This document shows positions 7,941 to 15,787 of a DNA stretch of 64,000 nucleotides, one piece after another. Every line of letters begins with the position of its first letter. The first letter of the stretch is position 1. Location of the stretch: assembly GCA_022791975.1 (NCBI GenBank), contig JAAWAC010000007.1, forward strand, positions 1 through 64,000, read 5' to 3'. The stretch is from Lachnospiraceae bacterium. Lineage in GTDB: Bacteria; Bacillota; Clostridia; Lachnospirales; Lachnospiraceae. The notes under the pieces are model-generated. The model was not told the origin of the DNA, made no database searches, and saw only the letters and a list, made by a program, of their open reading frames with translations. Both the position numbers and the translations under genes were made by a program.

Positions 7941-9929
7941 TTATAGAAAAAAACTCAACCCTTCCTTTTTTGCAAATTCAACAAAAGCTTCGGCAATGCC
8001 ATCCTCGGTCAACCCTTCATGATTAAAAAGATCATGTTTAACAATTAAATGTCCATGCTTATCCAATTTCGGTGTACCATCCTCATTGGCCATATAAATT
8101 TTATCGCCGCTATTATCTTTGCTTGATTCCTGCATTGTTGCAAAAAATATGGGATAATCCTCCTTTTTTGGGCATAGCGTATTGTCCCATTTCTGAACTA
8201 ACAATACGCTAGTCTTTGTTCCTGTATGAGGCTTGAACACGTTGCCATGTAAGCCGACCACCGCAAGAATACGACAGCGTTCTGTAATATAATCGCGAAT
8301 GTATTTATCGCTGGAATTGTTAAAACGTCCCTGTGGCAATACAATAGCCATACGACCACCCGGTTTAAGAAAGTTTAAATTGCGCTCAATAAACAAAATA
8401 TCGCGCCCAACCTTTGCCTGATATTTGCCGTCTGCTTTTTTACCCAAGTCATATTTAGCAATCATGCGGCTTTCTTTGATATCTCCGGCAAATGGCGGAT
8501 TTGCCATGAGGATATCAAAGTCGAATTCCATGTTGGAATTGCTCTTTGTACGCAGTTTTCTAATTTTCTTCCACCCCTCGAAATAGGTATCCTGCCAATA
8601 CTGTTCTTTCGTTACCTCATCCCAACGCTCATAATCTAAAGTATTCAAATGCAGTACGTTAGTTTGCCCATCACCTGCAATTAAATTGAGCGTTCTTGCC
8701 ACACGGACGGCTTTTTCATCAAAGTCTATGGCAAATACTTTGTTATTAACATAATCAGTACATTCAGCAGGCTTTTGCTCTAAAGTAAACAGATGGCTTT
8801 GTGGAATACCTTTTCGCTGCAAAATCTGCTTCCACACATGGAATATAGTGTGGACAGGGAATCCGCAGCTTCCTGCAGCAGTATCAATCATGGTTTCGTT
8901 CTCTTTGGGATTGAGCATTTTTACACACATGTCTATAACGTAGCGTGGGGTGAAATACTGTCCTTTTTCTCCTTTGCTACTTTTACTCATCAAATATTCA
9001 AAGGCATCATCCACGACATCCAAATTTGAATTAAACAATTTCACATCCTGCAAGCTGGCCACACATACCGACAAATGAGATCCGGTAAGGGCAATAGTGC
9101 TGTCAGTCGAAAACACACCATCCCATTTATTCTTAGCAGCGTTAAATAGTTTCTGAATTTTTTCTTTCAATTCAGTTTCGGTATCGCCATAATTGCGAAA
9201 CTCAAGGTGACGGCTTTTATTTCTGCCGCTTTCCATTTCATCGTAAAGTTTTGTAAAAATCAACTTGAACAGTTCCTCAAAAACATCAACTCCTGCATTG
9301 GCCAGTACCTCATCTTCCATTTCGAGAATAAGGTCTTTTAAAGATTTTCGCTCGTTTACCAGTTTATCCTTTTCAATTAGATCATCTATTGTCCAGCGCT
9401 CGGTCAGAATATCCGACAATTTTTCAAAGGCTGTGGGGATATTGGGGATGTCTTCAAAATAGTTTGGGTCTTTTCGGTTGTAGTAAGAGATGGAATCGCC
9501 GTTTGTCCAAACACCAATAGGTGCGCCTGTGGCGTTGCAGTAGGATTTAAGCTGTTCTTTGCCATCTTTGAGCTTGGGTTTTTTTAGTTCGACTATGATA
9601 TAGGGCGAGGTGGTATTATCTTTATCGAAGATGACGATATCCGCACGTTTTACTTCACGGCCAAAATGAACGCCATATTCAACTTGAATCCTACTAAGCG
9701 GATAGTGGTATTGCTCTGTCAATTCCAATAAAAAAAGCTGACGTACCACTTCTTCCGGGGTCAATCGAATTTCTTTTTTGCGAGAAAGGCAATCTACATA
9801 GAAAATCTCCTTGCCCTTTTTATCTTGACGGCAACTAATACGTTGTGAAAGCGAAGTAATATGCTCTTTAGAAAATTGTGAAAGACTATAATTTGAGCCT
9901 TGTAAAATTGCTGATAAATATTCGTTCAT
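7941..9929 (-). CDS. Fused restriction nuclease and N6-adenine methyltransferase (BcgI-like)
   Basis: Single protein expected to both cut and methylate DNA. In 662 residues the N-terminal 190 form an HsdR_N-type PD-(D/E)xK nuclease domain: RADIVIFD (D97) and VELKKPK (E114, K116), then a QLxxY segment and WTNG. A helical linker leads to a gamma-class methyltransferase: GQYFTPRYV, motif I DTAAGSCGFP near 349 and motif IV NPPF near 477. No helicase motor is present. The start at 9929 follows GGAGAG by eight bases. An upstream ATG at 9983 overlaps the promoter start site and is rejected. Partner: the specificity subunit 44 bp downstream. BcgI of type IIB has the same two-gene layout (nuclease-methylase of about 640 residues plus a separate S subunit). 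Confidence 0.85.
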   Translation of the reverse strand: MNEYLSAILQGSNYSLSQFSKEHITSLSQRISCRQDKKGKEIFYVDCLSRKKEIRLTPEEVVRQLFLLELTEQYHYPLSRIQVEYGVHFGREVKRADIVIFDKDNTTSPYIIVELKKPKLKDGKEQLKSYCNATGAPIGVWTNGDSISYYNRKDPNYFEDIPNIPTAFEKLSDILTERWTIDDLIEKDKLVNERKSLKDLILEMEDEVLANAGVDVFEELFKLIFTKLYDEMESGRNKSRHLEFRNYGDTETELKEKIQKLFNAAKNKWDGVFSTDSTIALTGSHLSVCVASLQDVKLFNSNLDVVDDAFEYLMSKSSKGEKGQYFTPRYVIDMCVKMLNPKENETMIDTAAGSCGFPVHTIFHVWKQILQRKGIPQSHLFTLEQKPAECTDYVNNKVFAIDFDEKAVRVARTLNLIAGDGQTNVLHLNTLDYERWDEVTKEQYWQDTYFEGWKKIRKLRTKSNSNMEFDFDILMANPPFAGDIKESRMIAKYDLGKKADGKYQAKVGRDILFIERNLNFLKPGGRMAIVLPQGRFNNSSDKYIRDYITERCRILAVVGLHGNVFKPHTGTKTSVLLVQKWDNTLCPKKEDYPIFFATMQESSKDNSGDKIYMANEDGTPKLDKHGHLIVKHDLFNHEGLTEDGIAEAFVEFAKKEGLSFFL

Positions 9930-9986
9930 TGATAAACTCTCCATATTTTGTAATATAGTTCTTATACTATATAAACAACCCATGTT

Positions 9987-9996
9987 ATTATACCAT
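9987..9996 (-). promoter_or_regulatory. Extended -10 promoter of the restriction-modification operon
   Basis: TATAAT on the minus strand (9987-9992) is preceded by TG one base upstream (TGG-TATAAT), an extended -10. No good -35 box is seen. Transcription would begin near 9980, giving a leader of about 50 nt to the start at 9929. Confidence 0.6.
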
Positions 9997-10181
9997 AATC
10001 CAGAGTCTTCTGCACTATTCTTTATTTATTCGTCAGCAATCTATATCGATTTAAAGCTAGTTTTAGCATATACTGTTGAATCTTGTCCTCACAGTCACCG
10101 TCACCAGCATGGCACCATTTCAGACAAGTGAGCACATTTTGAAACCCATGTATTTTAGATATTCATTTTTACAAAGGGGTC

Positions 10182-10231
10182 TTGTAAATTTGAGTCAAAC
10201 AGGTATATTTAAGTTAACAAACAAGTCAAAC
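10182..10231 (+). promoter_or_regulatory. Promoter and possible TetR operator
   Basis: TTGTAA (10182-10187) and TATATT (10204-10209) are 16 bp apart. The octamer AGTCAAAC occurs twice, at 10193-10200 and 10224-10231, on either side of the -10 box and three helical turns apart. That placement would suit repression by the TetR protein encoded next. The operator assignment is inference. Confidence 0.45.
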
Positions 10232-10253
10232 CAAAACGGTCAGAGGTGATAGT

Positions 10254-10874
10254 ATGAGTGAACGATTTCAAGATCTTCCCGAAGAAAAGCAGCTTTCTAT
10301 TCTGCGAGCAGCCACAGAAGTTTTTGCAAAGTATGAATATAAAAAAGCTTCTACTGATTTGATTGCTTCAAAAGCAGGAGTTTCTAAAGGGTTGCTCTTC
10401 TACTATTTTCATAATAAAAAGGACTTGTATTTAACCGTCTATGAGTATGTAAAACAAATAATCACAGAGGGTGTAGCTGACTCCAGACTCTTGGAAATCA
10501 CAGATTTTTTTGAACTAATCACCTACGCCACCATGAAAAAAATTAGAATATTAGCGGAAAATCCCTATATTGTAGAGTTTTCTGTGCGCTCCTTTTACTC
10601 TGATAAGGAAGAAATCTCAGGTGATTTGAAGGCGAAAAGTAAGGAGGGTATAGAGCAAAATTACAGGCAATATTTTACTAATATCGATTTCAATAAATTT
10701 AAAGAAACTATCAATCCATTTGAAATATTCAAAATGATGGTTTGGCTGGTGGACGGCTATATCCATGAACGGCAAATGAGCAATGAACCTTTATGTTTAG
10801 ATGCCATTGACAAGGCATTTGCCCGCTGGACGGAAATGTTCAAGCAACTTGCATATAAGGAGGAGTTTTTATGA
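10254..10874 (+). CDS. TetR-family transcriptional regulator
   Basis: Probable repressor of the ABC exporter genes that follow. The 206-residue protein has an N-terminal helix-turn-helix (ILRAATEVFAKYEYKKAS, IASKAGVSKGLLFYYF, residues 15-60) of classic TetR form. An unconserved helical ligand-binding domain follows. AGAGGTGAT precedes the start. Its stop overlaps the ATPase start in ATGA, which indicates translational coupling. Ligand unknown. Together with the two ABC genes it forms a three-gene export unit in AT-rich DNA beside the restriction system. Confidence 0.9.
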   Translation: MSERFQDLPEEKQLSILRAATEVFAKYEYKKASTDLIASKAGVSKGLLFYYFHNKKDLYLTVYEYVKQIITEGVADSRLLEITDFFELITYATMKKIRILAENPYIVEFSVRSFYSDKEEISGDLKAKSKEGIEQNYRQYFTNIDFNKFKETINPFEIFKMMVWLVDGYIHERQMSNEPLCLDAIDKAFARWTEMFKQLAYKEEFL

Positions 10875-11704
10875 GCGTCATTAAAATCGAAAACCTTGTA
10901 CGTAACTATGGAGACGGAAAAGGAGTTTTTGACATCTCCTTCCATGTAAATCGGGGGGAGGCTTTTGGTTTTTTGGGTCCCAACGGAGCGGGAAAAACAA
11001 CTACCATACGCCATTTAATGGGATTTTTAAAACCCCAATCAGGAAAATGTACCATCGATGGTCTGGATTGCTGGAGTGAAAGGGAGAAGGTGCAGGCAAG
11101 GCTTGGCTATATTCCCGGGGAAATCAGCTTTTTTGACCATATGTCTGGCACGGAGTTTCTGAAATTTCTGGCAGAATATCGCAAAATCGGCACCCAGAAC
11201 CGTAAAGAGGAATTGCTGGAACGCTTTGAGTTAAATCCCAAAGGCAAAATCAAAAAAATGAGCAAAGGAATGAAACAAAAGCTTGGAATCGTCGCCGCAT
11301 TTATGCACGACCCCGATATCCTGATTCTTGATGAGCCAACCAGCGGACTTGACCCCCTGATGCAAAGCAGATTTGTTCATTTGGTTGCGGAGGAAAAGGA
11401 ACATGGCAAAACGATTTTAATGTCAAGCCATATGTTTGAGGAAGTAGAGCGGACCTGCGACCGTATTGGTATCATACGGAAAGGCAGGATGATAGCCGTT
11501 GATTCTGCTCAAACACTCCATGAACGGCATACCCGCAGTTACACAGTGACGCTTGAAAGCCAGGGAACCGCTAAAGCATTTGCCAAAGATTTTGGTGGTA
11601 TATGCAAGGGCTCCCAGGTTACAGTTACGACAAAGCAAAGTCTGGAAGAAATCTTCATGAATTATTACGGAGGTGAAAAAAATGATGAACATGGCATTAT
11701 ATAA
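10871..11704 (+). CDS. ABC-2 type exporter, ATP-binding subunit
   Basis: ATPase of a drug or lipid export ABC system, acting on the inner face of the membrane. The 277-residue protein has Walker A GPNGAGKTT near 36, the signature MSKGMKQKLG near 130, Walker B ILILDEPTSGLDP near 153 and the switch His in SSH near 183. The C-terminal 60 residues form the extra domain common in DrrA/CcmA-like ATPases. It overlaps the TetR gene by 4 bp and the permease gene by 23 bp. Substrate not predictable. Confidence 0.92.
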   Translation: MSVIKIENLVRNYGDGKGVFDISFHVNRGEAFGFLGPNGAGKTTTIRHLMGFLKPQSGKCTIDGLDCWSEREKVQARLGYIPGEISFFDHMSGTEFLKFLAEYRKIGTQNRKEELLERFELNPKGKIKKMSKGMKQKLGIVAAFMHDPDILILDEPTSGLDPLMQSRFVHLVAEEKEHGKTILMSSHMFEEVERTCDRIGIIRKGRMIAVDSAQTLHERHTRSYTVTLESQGTAKAFAKDFGGICKGSQVTVTTKQSLEEIFMNYYGGEKNDEHGII

Positions 11705-12482
11705 ACGGGAGATGAGGGGAAGTGCAAAGCTGCTTATGATTTTTGGCGCAATTATTACTATGTATGTTTCTATTATCATCTACATGTATGACCCTCAAAT
11801 GATGAAAATGTTAGACAGTTTTTCGGAAGCTATGCCGGAATTGATGGCCTCTGTGGGTATGAAAACAAATGCCGGGGATCTTTTGGGATTTATGGTATCT
11901 TATCTCTATGGATTTATACTGCTGATTTTTCCCATGTTGTTCTGCATCCTGCGGGGCAATGCTCTCATTGCAAAGTATGTGGAGAAAGGCTCTATGGCTT
12001 TGCTGGTGGCTGCACCTGTGAAACGACGTGCCATTGCTTTTACACAGATGAAGGTGCTTGTAAGCGGAATTTTTCTGCTCATTTTTTACAGCACAATGGT
12101 GGAATTCCTTTGTGCTGAAAGTGGTTTTCCGGGAGAGTTAGATAAAACAGCATTCTTTGTATTGAATGGTGGACTGCTGTGCTTGCATTTGTTTATTGGC
12201 GGCATCTGTTTTCTTTCCTCCTGCATATTTTCCGATACCAAATATAGTGTCGCATTGGGAGCAGGGATTCCGGCTTTTCTGTATGTCTTGCAGATGCTTG
12301 CAAATGTGGGTGGAAATGCGGAAAAAGCAAAGTATTTCACATTTTTCACCCTGTTTCATCCCGAAGGCATTATTGCCGGTGAAAATAGTGCAATCCTTGG
12401 CATATTAATACTTTTTGCAGGTGCCGTTGTGTTGTATACCTTGGGAATCATTATATTTGAAAGAAAGGATTTGCACATTTAA
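11682..12482 (+). CDS. ABC-2 type exporter, permease subunit
   Basis: Membrane partner of the preceding ATPase. The 266-residue protein has six hydrophobic segments (near 15-35, 65-90, 110-140, 155-180, 185-205 and 235-255) and a soluble loop after the first, as usual for ABC-2 permeases. GGAGGTG at 11670-11676 fits the ATG at 11682 better than the GTG at 11673, which falls inside that site. Translation is coupled to the ATPase by overlap. With one permease per ATPase, the transporter would be a homodimer of each. Confidence 0.85.
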   Translation: MMNMALYKREMRGSAKLLMIFGAIITMYVSIIIYMYDPQMMKMLDSFSEAMPELMASVGMKTNAGDLLGFMVSYLYGFILLIFPMLFCILRGNALIAKYVEKGSMALLVAAPVKRRAIAFTQMKVLVSGIFLLIFYSTMVEFLCAESGFPGELDKTAFFVLNGGLLCLHLFIGGICFLSSCIFSDTKYSVALGAGIPAFLYVLQMLANVGGNAEKAKYFTFFTLFHPEGIIAGENSAILGILILFAGAVVLYTLGIIIFERKDLHI

Positions 12483-12549
12483 ATAAGCGCAGCCATAAAC
12501 CATCTTCGGTCCTATACATAGCAAGGGCAGGCGGCTGCAAAAAGAAATA

Positions 12550-12594
12550 GACCTTGGGACGTAAAGGTAGCAGTAGCTTTTACGTCCCAAGGTC
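12550..12594. terminator. Long perfect hairpin, bidirectional terminator
   Basis: GACCTTGGGACGTAAA (12550-12565) pairs perfectly over 16 bp with its complement at 12579-12594, leaving a 13-nt loop. It lies between convergent genes. On the minus strand it is followed by TATTTCTTTTT, so it probably ends the NagB-like gene most efficiently. The plus-strand tail is only weakly T-rich. Confidence 0.75.
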
Positions 12595-12676
12595 CTTGTT
12601 CACAGCAAGCCAGCAGAAAAAAAGGGTTCTCCCATACAGGCCACCCAAACAGGCGGCTGGCCACCAAAATGCAAGC

Positions 12677-13648
12677 TTATAAATCCTTATCCTCTATCCC
12701 ACAATGCCAGCTGGCAAAGGGCCTTGCAATGGCCTCTGAAACATAGCAGGTTCCCTTTCCCAGACGCATAATGGATGCGGGACATTCCATAGAAATAGGA
12801 CCATAGAGTTCGATCCGGGAGATCATCCGCTGCCAGGACTCTCCGCCTTCATTGTTTAAAATATTGTGAAGCTCAAAACGCTCTCTTGCGTTTACCACAT
12901 CCCTGGGACCAATGGTGGCAGCTCTGGGAGGTACCGCCCACACGTCTCCTGCGCCTCCCATAGGTGCAAACAGCGAGTTCTCACAGATGGTTAAGGGCGT
13001 CTGGGTTACAATCCGGGAACCTAATTTGCAGAATTCCTCCAGAGAATCCGCCGCAAACTCCTCGCTGCGGGGATCGATAAATGCCGTGTGGCCCGGCCAT
13101 CCGGTAGCAGAATAAATCACGTCCGCTCCCCCCTGGCCAGCCTCCTCGATCATCTGACTGTACACCCCTGTTCCCTTATTTTCGTTGGTTAACACATGCC
13201 AGTGCTCTGGAGCCGGCCGCAGATCCTCCCGGATCTTTTTGTAAAAATGGTTCAAGAAGGAATACCCAAGCCCAGCCCCGTAGGTAGTAGGCGCCACATT
13301 TCCATCTTCATCCGCCCACTCATCCATGGCAAAGGCATCCACGTTGCGGGCGCTCACGTTATGCTTATTCAACATCTCTGCAATAGCTCCATAGGCCCCC
13401 GGCCATTGATTGGGAAAAATCATGGTCAGGTGCGTATCGTGGAGATCGCTCATAAGAATCCGGTAAAATACGTCCTGCACCATACACAGAGTAGGGTCCA
13501 GAACCACCCTTACTTGAAAACCATTCTCATTTACATACTCCATATCCTCCCGCTTGATATTTCGTATGCGCTCCAATTCCTCCAATGCCATATGGCTGTT
13601 TGGCAGCCAGGCTGCCGGTTTAAACCGAAATTCTTCATATAAGCTCAT
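12677..13648 (-). CDS. NagB/6-phosphogluconolactonase-like sugar-phosphate enzyme
   Basis: Member of the NagB/RpiA fold superfamily that contains glucosamine-6-phosphate deaminases. The 323-residue protein is longer than NagB (about 240-270). Supporting segments are LTMIFPNQWPGAYGA near 75, the acidic loop AFAMDEWADEDGN near 105 that corresponds to the NagB DEYVG-type active-site loop, and GGADVIYSATGWPGH near 173 that corresponds to the GIGxDGH-type loop. The motifs are divergent, so deaminase activity is not assured and a different sugar phosphate is likely. It is divergent from an AraC regulator 103 bp away, which probably controls it. Confidence 0.65.
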   Translation of the reverse strand: MSLYEEFRFKPAAWLPNSHMALEELERIRNIKREDMEYVNENGFQVRVVLDPTLCMVQDVFYRILMSDLHDTHLTMIFPNQWPGAYGAIAEMLNKHNVSARNVDAFAMDEWADEDGNVAPTTYGAGLGYSFLNHFYKKIREDLRPAPEHWHVLTNENKGTGVYSQMIEEAGQGGADVIYSATGWPGHTAFIDPRSEEFAADSLEEFCKLGSRIVTQTPLTICENSLFAPMGGAGDVWAVPPRAATIGPRDVVNARERFELHNILNNEGGESWQRMISRIELYGPISMECPASIMRLGKGTCYVSEAIARPFASWHCGIEDKDL

Positions 13649-13674
13649 GTCTTACCCTTCCTTCCACAAATCAC

Positions 13675-13703
13675 TTGTCATTTTTTCTGTTGTTTTATAT
13701 AAT
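13675..13703 (+). promoter_or_regulatory. Sigma-A promoter of the AraC gene
   Basis: TTGTCA (13675-13680) and TATAAT (13698-13703) are 17 bp apart, in the space between the two divergent genes. The transcript would start near 13710. Confidence 0.85.
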
Positions 13704-13751
13704 GGTAAAAATGCTGCTACCCCGGTAAAAAGAGAGAGGAATCTGTTTTTT

Positions 13752-14663
13752 ATGTCCAAAGCTTTCATGTACAAGAATCACCCCTTGGCCCGTATTGTCA
13801 CCATTTACGGTATTGTATCCGCTGATTATCTACAGGGCGCCTATCCGGCCATCTATCCCCACAAACATCCGGACGCCTGGGAGCTTTGCTATTGCATGCA
13901 GGGAACCATCACCTATTACAAAAATGGGCAGCCTGTAACGCTTCATTCTGGAGAAATCGCCTTTGCCAGCCCGGACACCAGCCATGATTCCCAGTCAGAC
14001 AATCCGGACACCACCGCTTTCTTAATCTCCTTTACCTGCTCCCATGACTATATCAAGGCTCTGAAAAACACGGTCATCCCCGTTACCCCCCGGCAAGCCC
14101 AGCTATTTTGCCAGGTGATTTCCGAGCTGGAGCTGGCCTTTGAACCAGAAGATCGAAAGCAGCGCAGATTTCACTTCTCCCCCAGTCAGAATTCTCCCGT
14201 AGGCTCCGAACAGCTTATCTGTACCTACCTGGAGCAGATATTGATTGATATTCTCCGGGAGATTACAAACCAGGACGGAAGGCCCATCCAAAATAAAAAC
14301 TTTCCAAAGGCTATGAACAGCTTCCTGGCCGCCAACGTATCCGCCTATATCCGCAGCCATATTCGGGAGCCTCTGACCGTAGAAAAGATTGCGGAGGAAT
14401 TTCACTACAGCCGCACCTGGCTCTCTACAGTTTACAAGGCTGCCACAGGCATCGGCATCAACGAATTTCTCTCCAGCCAGCGCATGGACCAGGCCAAATC
14501 TCTGCTGCTGGAGGGCCAGTTGACGGTTGCCCAGATTTCCGAGCTTTTGGGGTTCTCCTCTCCCCAGTATTTTTCCAGGAAATTTACCCAGACGGTGGGC
14601 TGCCCTCCCTCCCAGTATGTGGATACCCTCCATGGAACATTTGAATCCCCCAAAAAGCCCTGA
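13752..14663 (+). CDS. AraC-family transcriptional regulator
   Basis: Sugar-responsive activator of AraC type, likely for the divergent NagB-like gene. The 303-residue protein has an N-terminal cupin (HKHPDAWELCYCMQG near 38, HSGEIAFASP near 70). At the C terminus are two helix-turn-helix motifs (VEKIAEEFHYSRTWLSTVYK near 225 and VAQISELLGFSSPQYFSRKF near 268) with the family RxFxxxxGxxPxxY ending. The frame is open upstream to 13554, but the promoter at 13675-13703 forces a start downstream. ATG 13752 has GAGAGGA about 11 bases ahead. Confidence 0.9.
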   Translation: MSKAFMYKNHPLARIVTIYGIVSADYLQGAYPAIYPHKHPDAWELCYCMQGTITYYKNGQPVTLHSGEIAFASPDTSHDSQSDNPDTTAFLISFTCSHDYIKALKNTVIPVTPRQAQLFCQVISELELAFEPEDRKQRRFHFSPSQNSPVGSEQLICTYLEQILIDILREITNQDGRPIQNKNFPKAMNSFLAANVSAYIRSHIREPLTVEKIAEEFHYSRTWLSTVYKAATGIGINEFLSSQRMDQAKSLLLEGQLTVAQISELLGFSSPQYFSRKFTQTVGCPPSQYVDTLHGTFESPKKP

Positions 14664-14842
14664 GCGTCCATCCTTTTACAGCTTCCGATTCCCTTTTTAT
14701 TACCACATTCATAATACCCACTTTTTTCAGAAAACTGAATTCACTTTTGTCTTTTGAACTTATAATTTCGTCAGGCATTAAATTGGTATATGATAAAAAA
14801 GGACGGTAGACTTGCCATTTTGCAGCCTATCGCCCATTTTAC

Positions 14843-15787
14843 CTATGTGTCAGCAGTGTGGACCCCATATGCCACCATGGGTCCGTCTTTCAAAACCGTC
14901 AGGCTGGCTGTCTGGTACAGCACCACTCCGTCGGCCCTGGCTCTGCATATGTGCAGGCTCTGCCCAAAATAGTCCCGGATCTCCCCCAGAATCTCCCCTT
15001 TTGCAAACCGCTCCCCTGCCTTTTTGTAGGCGTACCAGCAGCCAGTAATCGGGGCATTCTCGTAGATAGTCTCCTGAAGCAAAGTTTGCTCCTGCTCCAC
15101 GACCCGATCCTCCTGGTATAAAAAATCCAGCACCCTTCTCACATCCTCTTTATCCTGGTCTACCTCCCTCTGGCTCCATAGTCCCCGACCGCCCCGCTCC
15201 AACAGAATGCTGGGGATTCCAAGGCTACTGGCATAATTGTAAGCACCTCCGGTAGTGTACTTGGATTCCACTACATAGTCTACCTCCACACATTGAGCCA
15301 TATGAAGGGACTTCTCCCTCACCTGGGGATTTCCCTGACCCACAAAATATACATGGGGACACATCTCCTCATATCCGTCTCCTCCATGAAGATCTAAATA
15401 GTAGTCTGCCAGGGAAAAGAGATCCCGTTCCAACGTATAGCAGATCCGCTCCGCTAGGGTTCCCATGGGGTTCCCGGGAAACTCCCGATTCAGATTTTTC
15501 CCATCCTCCCATACAGTGCTCATGGTCCGGTGGGTAAAGCCGCTTACATTTACAAGTGGCGCCAGAATAAGCGTTCCTTCTATACCTTCCGGTTGTAGCT
15601 CCCGAGACAACTCTATGGCTGCCTGAATTCCCACATATTCCGCGTTGTGTATTCCTGCCGTGATTAGGGTTACCGGTCCAATCCCACCGCATATCACCGT
15701 TATGGGGATTTGACAGGTATCGCCCTCCACCAGCAAAAAGCCGGATTTCTTCTCTCCTGCCTGTACCTGAACTGTCCCGATTGTCAT
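14843..15787 (-). CDS. M14-family zinc deacylase/carboxypeptidase (AstE/AspA-like)
   Basis: Zinc metallohydrolase of the succinylglutamate desuccinylase/aspartoacylase branch, which removes acyl or amino-acid groups from small amides. In 314 residues the first zinc motif is H47-x-x-E50 (AGIHNAEY), the arginine motif is NLNREFPG near 99, the second zinc His is H134 in LDLHGGDG, and the likely catalytic Glu is in LLERGGRG near 200. A C-terminal all-beta domain (about 240-314) is typical. ATG overlaps the stop of the preceding transporter ATPase (ATGA). As the last gene of the riboswitch-controlled importer operon it probably processes the imported ligand. No signal peptide is present, so it acts in the cytoplasm. 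Confidence 0.82.
   Translation of the reverse strand: MTIGTVQVQAGEKKSGFLLVEGDTCQIPITVICGGIGPVTLITAGIHNAEYVGIQAAIELSRELQPEGIEGTLILAPLVNVSGFTHRTMSTVWEDGKNLNREFPGNPMGTLAERICYTLERDLFSLADYYLDLHGGDGYEEMCPHVYFVGQGNPQVREKSLHMAQCVEVDYVVESKYTTGGAYNYASSLGIPSILLERGGRGLWSQREVDQDKEDVRRVLDFLYQEDRVVEQEQTLLQETIYENAPITGCWYAYKKAGERFAKGEILGEIRDYFGQSLHICRARADGVVLYQTASLTVLKDGPMVAYGVHTADT

Noticed and set aside
6502-9929. Calling the restriction genes a complete type I system
   Set aside because: No helicase/translocase (HsdR motor) is present in the window, and the nuclease domain is fused to the methylase instead.
9930-9983. Longer N terminus of the fused nuclease-methylase from an ATG at 9983
   Set aside because: The TATAAT at 9987-9992 puts the transcript start inside that ATG. 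The ATG at 9929 has a ribosome site.
13554-13751. Extended start of the AraC regulator at 13554
   Set aside because: It would overlap the divergent gene and lie upstream of the consensus promoter at 13675-13703.
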